This document shows, piece after piece, positions 5,259 through 7,676 of a stretch of DNA of 7,676 nt. Position 1 is the stretch's first letter, and each line of letters starts with the position of its first letter. Source of the DNA: Acidiferrobacter sp. (GTDB lineage: Bacteria; Pseudomonadota; Gammaproteobacteria; Arenicellales; UBA868); contig NZKZ01000137.1 of NCBI GenBank assembly GCA_002694065.1, positions 1-7,676 of the forward strand. The letters are read 5' to 3'. The notes under the pieces are model-generated. The model was not told the DNA's origin. It was given only the letters and a program-made list of their open reading frames with translations, and made no database searches. Made by a program: the position numbers and the translations under genes.

Positions 5259-6628
5259 ACAACTCTATCCATATCGCAGGTATTGGCGGGACGTTTATGG
5301 CCGGACTTGCATTGATCGCCCGCGAAGCAGGCTTTGAGGTCAGCGGTTGTGACCAGGCGATCTATCCGCCCATGAGCGATCTGCTCGCCTCTCAGGGTAT
5401 TGCGGCTGAAGAAGGATATGAACCAGGGTTCCTCGACTCAGGAAAAGCACCCGATCTCTTTGTGATTGGCAATGCGTTGTCGCGGGGCAACCCCCTGGTC
5501 GAGGCCATACTGAATCAGCGTCTGGCCTACACCTCGGGAGCCCAATGGTTACGCGAGACCCTTATTCCGCAAAAACGTGTCCTTGCGATCGCCGGCACAC
5601 ACGGCAAGACCACCGCTTCCAGTATCTGCGCTTTTCTGCTCCATGCATGCGGCCTCGAGCCTGGGTTTCTGATTGGCGGAGTGCCTGGAAACTTCGACGT
5701 CTCAGCACGGCTTGGCGCGGGAGACTGGTTTGTTATTGAAGCGGATGAATACGATACAGCGTTTTTTGATAAGCGCTCGAAGTTCCTTCACTATCGTCCT
5801 GATGTCCTGATGATTGGCAATCTCGAATTTGACCACGCAGATATTTTCGACAGCATTGCCGATATTGAAAAACAGTTTCAGTATCTGCTGCGCAGCGTCC
5901 CCGCGAACGGCACTGTTGTTATCAACGCAGATCAACCCGGACTCTCCGACTTGTTGGCACGCGGCTGCTGGTCGCAGGTCATCCGCTACAGTTGCACCGA
6001 CGCCCCTGCCGACTGGCGGGCTGTCGCCCTGCAGCCGGACTGTCGGCGTTTTGACGTCTACTGCGAAAATCATCACGTTGCGACAGTCGAGTGGCCGCTG
6101 ATGGGCCAGCACAATCTGCAGAACGCGATAGGTGCCATTGCCGCGAGTCATACCGCCGGCGCCAAACCAGAGGACGCCTGCGCGGCTCTGGCTGAATTTC
6201 GCTCGCCCAAGCGGCGTCTTGAGCGGGTCAACCCGAAATCGTCCATCGCGCTTTTCGACGACTTCGCCCATCACCCTACGGCTGTTCGGGAAACTCTAAA
6301 GTCGCTCCGGTCTTGTGACTCTCAAGGAAAAGTCATTGCCGTGCTCGAGCCGCGCTCCAACACGATGAAGCAGGGCTTTCACCGGCCTGAACTGGCGCAG
6401 GCGCTGTCACTGGCCGACGTCGCCATTGTCCGTCGTCATGATGACCTGAATTGGGATCCCGAAGAACTGACACACCTCAAAGACGGCGATAAAATTATGG
6501 TGTGCAATTCCAATACACAGATCGTTGATGCGGTCTGTGGCGTAGTCGAAGCAGGCGACCGAGTGGTCATGATGAGCAACGGCAGTTTCGACGGACTGCG
6601 CGACCTCCTTGCCGCGCAGTTGAATTGA
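5255..6628 (+). CDS. mpl: UDP-N-acetylmuramate:L-alanyl-gamma-D-glutamyl-meso-diaminopimelate ligase
   Basis: Mpl joins the recycled tripeptide L-Ala-gamma-D-Glu-meso-DAP to UDP-MurNAc with ATP, returning murein fragments to peptidoglycan synthesis in the cytosol. The frame is open upstream to an ATG at 5165, but the family begins at the strand IHIAGIGGTFMAGLALIAREAG. The TTG at 5255 gives exactly 457 aa, the length of E. coli Mpl, and overlaps the previous stop as TTGA. Mur-ligase features are the N-terminal UDP-binding fold with GIGGTF (9-14), the ATP loop GTHGKTT (114-120), GGVPGNF (141-147), EADEYD (162-167), NLEFDHADIF (189-198), GQHN (284-287), DDFAHHP (335-341) and EPRSNTMK (365-372). 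EADEYDTAFFDKRSKF separates Mpl from MurC. No strong Shine-Dalgarno precedes the TTG, consistent with translational coupling. dsbA follows after 27 bp. Confidence 0.96.
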   Translation: MNNSIHIAGIGGTFMAGLALIAREAGFEVSGCDQAIYPPMSDLLASQGIAAEEGYEPGFLDSGKAPDLFVIGNALSRGNPLVEAILNQRLAYTSGAQWLRETLIPQKRVLAIAGTHGKTTASSICAFLLHACGLEPGFLIGGVPGNFDVSARLGAGDWFVIEADEYDTAFFDKRSKFLHYRPDVLMIGNLEFDHADIFDSIADIEKQFQYLLRSVPANGTVVINADQPGLSDLLARGCWSQVIRYSCTDAPADWRAVALQPDCRRFDVYCENHHVATVEWPLMGQHNLQNAIGAIAASHTAGAKPEDACAALAEFRSPKRRLERVNPKSSIALFDDFAHHPTAVRETLKSLRSCDSQGKVIAVLEPRSNTMKQGFHRPELAQALSLADVAIVRRHDDLNWDPEELTHLKDGDKIMVCNSNTQIVDAVCGVVEAGDRVVMMSNGSFDGLRDLLAAQLN

Positions 6629-6655
6629 ACAAACTATTTTTCCGAGGACACTTCA

Positions 6656-7285
6656 ATGAGAAAAGTTCTTAGCATACTGGGCCTGTTTTTCTTCCTGAGC
6701 CTGCCGACAGGAGCGCAGGAGTACCAACAGGACGTCAACTTCTTTGAACTTCAAGTTGCGCAGCCTGTTCACACGGGCGACAAGATAGAAGTACTTGAAC
6801 TCTTCTGGTATCGCTGCCCGCACTGCTATGCGCTCGAGCCCTACCTGAACAAATGGCTCAAGAACAAACCGGAGTTCGTGGAGTTTGTTCGACTTCCCGC
6901 CATCCTGAATCGGTCGTGGGCTTTCGATGCCCGGGTTTACTACACCTTTGTCGCCCTGGGCCTGGTGGATAGGCTACATGACGCCTACTTTGAGGCCATC
7001 CATGAGGAGCGAAAGCGCTTCCGGACCGCGGAACAGGTGGCGGACTGGGTCGCCGAGCAGGGTCTTGACCCTCAACCGATTTTGGATACCTTCAACTCCT
7101 TTGGTGTCGACTCAATGGTTGCTCATGCCGCAGATATGTCTGGCCGATACGAGACCGATGGCGTTCCAACGATCATTGTTGATGGGAAATACCGGACAAA
7201 GGTTTCCTTTGCCGGTGGGCATAACGAACTGATTGATCTGATGAATTATCTCGCCCAACGCGCACAGACCGAGCGCGCCGACTAA
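6656..7285 (+). CDS. dsbA: Thiol:disulfide interchange protein DsbA family, periplasmic
   Basis: DsbA oxidises cysteine pairs in exported proteins and is itself reoxidised by DsbB. The 209-aa precursor starts with a signal peptide: basic MRK, a hydrophobic core (LSILGLFFFLSLP), and a likely cleavage after Ala20 (PTGA/QE). The thioredoxin-fold active site is FWYRCPHCYALEP with Cys54 and Cys57 in the canonical CPHC motif. The helical insert spans about 80-150, and the cis-proline loop is GVPTIIVDGKY with Pro171. The start ATG has GAGG 8 nt upstream. It sits 27 bp after mpl and 22 bp before a sulfotransferase-like gene, so it is probably in the same transcript. A DsbL-like or substrate-specific paralogue cannot be ruled out, but the CPHC motif and length fit DsbA. 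Confidence 0.93.
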   Translation: MRKVLSILGLFFFLSLPTGAQEYQQDVNFFELQVAQPVHTGDKIEVLELFWYRCPHCYALEPYLNKWLKNKPEFVEFVRLPAILNRSWAFDARVYYTFVALGLVDRLHDAYFEAIHEERKRFRTAEQVADWVAEQGLDPQPILDTFNSFGVDSMVAHAADMSGRYETDGVPTIIVDGKYRTKVSFAGGHNELIDLMNYLAQRAQTERAD

Positions 7286-7307
7286 CTCCCCAACGCGTCG
7301 GCTCATC

Positions 7308-7676
7308 GTGGCCAGGGATCCGGGCGAATATCAGATCTTCTATCATGTGGGTCTAGGGAAGGCGGCGTCCACCTACCTTCAGGACAGGGTGTTTCCCAAA
7401 CTGGAAAACATCCGCTATGTGCCTCGCGACCGGTACCGCGGGTATCAAAAACTTATTGACCGCACCCGGGACCGCCGCTACCTGATCTCGCGCGAAGCAG
7501 CTTACCGACTGACCCAACGTCTGGACGAGTTCGCCGCCTTTAAAGCCGATGCGCGCGTGATTCTGGTGCTCCGCCGTCATGATCGCTGGATCGCGTCTCA
7601 CTACCGGCGTTACCTCAAAAACGGCGGCAGCATGGAATTTGAGCGCTATGCGGATCTGGGCAGTTCTGCACCGCTC
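7308..7676 (+). CDS. Sulfotransferase-like protein, N-terminal part (cut by window end)
   Basis: An open frame of 123 codons runs off the right edge. It begins GTG at 7308 (MARDPGEYQI...) and continues FYHVGLGKAASTYLQ (11-25), which resembles the PAPS 5'-phosphate-binding loop of sulfotransferases (HxGxxKTGSTxLQ-like, here GLGKAAST). RVILVLRRHDRWIASHYRRYLKNG (83-106) resembles the 3'-phosphate-binding segment, where an Arg and a Ser (Ser97) hold the cofactor in the family. Such enzymes move sulfate from PAPS to sugars, lipids or other acceptors; the acceptor here is unknown. No clear Shine-Dalgarno sequence precedes the GTG, and the frame is open further upstream without an ATG, so the start is tentative; it places the cofactor loop at the expected distance from the N-terminus. 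It follows dsbA by 22 bp and may be co-transcribed. The family call rests on two motifs in a partial protein. Confidence 0.7.
   Translation, partial: MARDPGEYQIFYHVGLGKAASTYLQDRVFPKLENIRYVPRDRYRGYQKLIDRTRDRRYLISREAAYRLTQRLDEFAAFKADARVILVLRRHDRWIASHYRRYLKNGGSMEFERYADLGSSAPL

Noticed and set aside
5702..6274. Minus-strand open frame of 190 codons opposite mpl
   Set aside because: Covers the conserved Mpl core on the other strand; no family features.
7353..7601. Minus-strand open frame of 82 codons at the right edge
   Set aside because: Antisense to the plus frame that carries the two sulfotransferase-like cofactor motifs.
1..7676. Mobile element, CRISPR array, tRNA/rRNA or defence island
   Set aside because: No terminal inverted repeats, transposase, spaced direct repeats or RNA-gene signatures were seen; nearly all DNA is accounted for by conserved genes.

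Overview
The window reads as ordinary chromosomal DNA of a gammaproteobacterium-like organism, with GC content in the high fifties by eye. This assignment rests on gene content: a dapB-carA neighbourhood, RNase D with HRDC domains, Mpl, and a periplasmic DsbA. No genus can be named from the sequence alone. I see no phage, transposon, CRISPR or defence-type module. The novelty lies in the regulatory DNA between genes, one unnamed membrane protein and a sulfotransferase-like gene cut by the right edge.

Left block, minus strand (positions 1-4629). In transcription order this is rnd (RNase D), a tandem universal-stress protein, mdh (malate dehydrogenase of the Thermus/cytosolic type), dapB (lysine and meso-diaminopimelate synthesis) and carA (carbamoyl-phosphate synthase small subunit, running off the left edge). 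mdh and dapB are 33 bp apart and probably co-transcribed. Between dapB and carA sits a strong intrinsic-terminator hairpin whose U-tract ends only 22 nt before the carA start. A 24-codon reading frame runs through the hairpin and stops 4 nt before carA. This has the layout of a transcription attenuator with a leader peptide. Between rnd and the usp gene a weaker terminator overlaps the rnd stop codon and holds a good extended -10 sequence in its loop.

Centre (4630-4727). This is the divergent intergenic region between rnd and the right block. It contains a 12-bp palindrome that presents an extended -10 (TGnTATCAT) on both strands and could serve as a symmetric bidirectional promoter.

Right block, plus strand (4728-7676). 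A small integral membrane protein of unknown function overlaps mpl (murein-tripeptide recycling ligase) by 4 bp (TTGA). A DsbA-family periplasmic thiol oxidase follows after 27 bp, then the N-terminal part of a sulfotransferase-like protein after 22 bp. The spacing is operon-like. Cell-envelope themes recur: DapB makes the meso-diaminopimelate precursor, Mpl recycles peptides carrying it, and DsbA folds exported proteins.

Four of the nine full-size genes use non-ATG starts (GTG for carA and the sulfotransferase, TTG for rnd and mpl).
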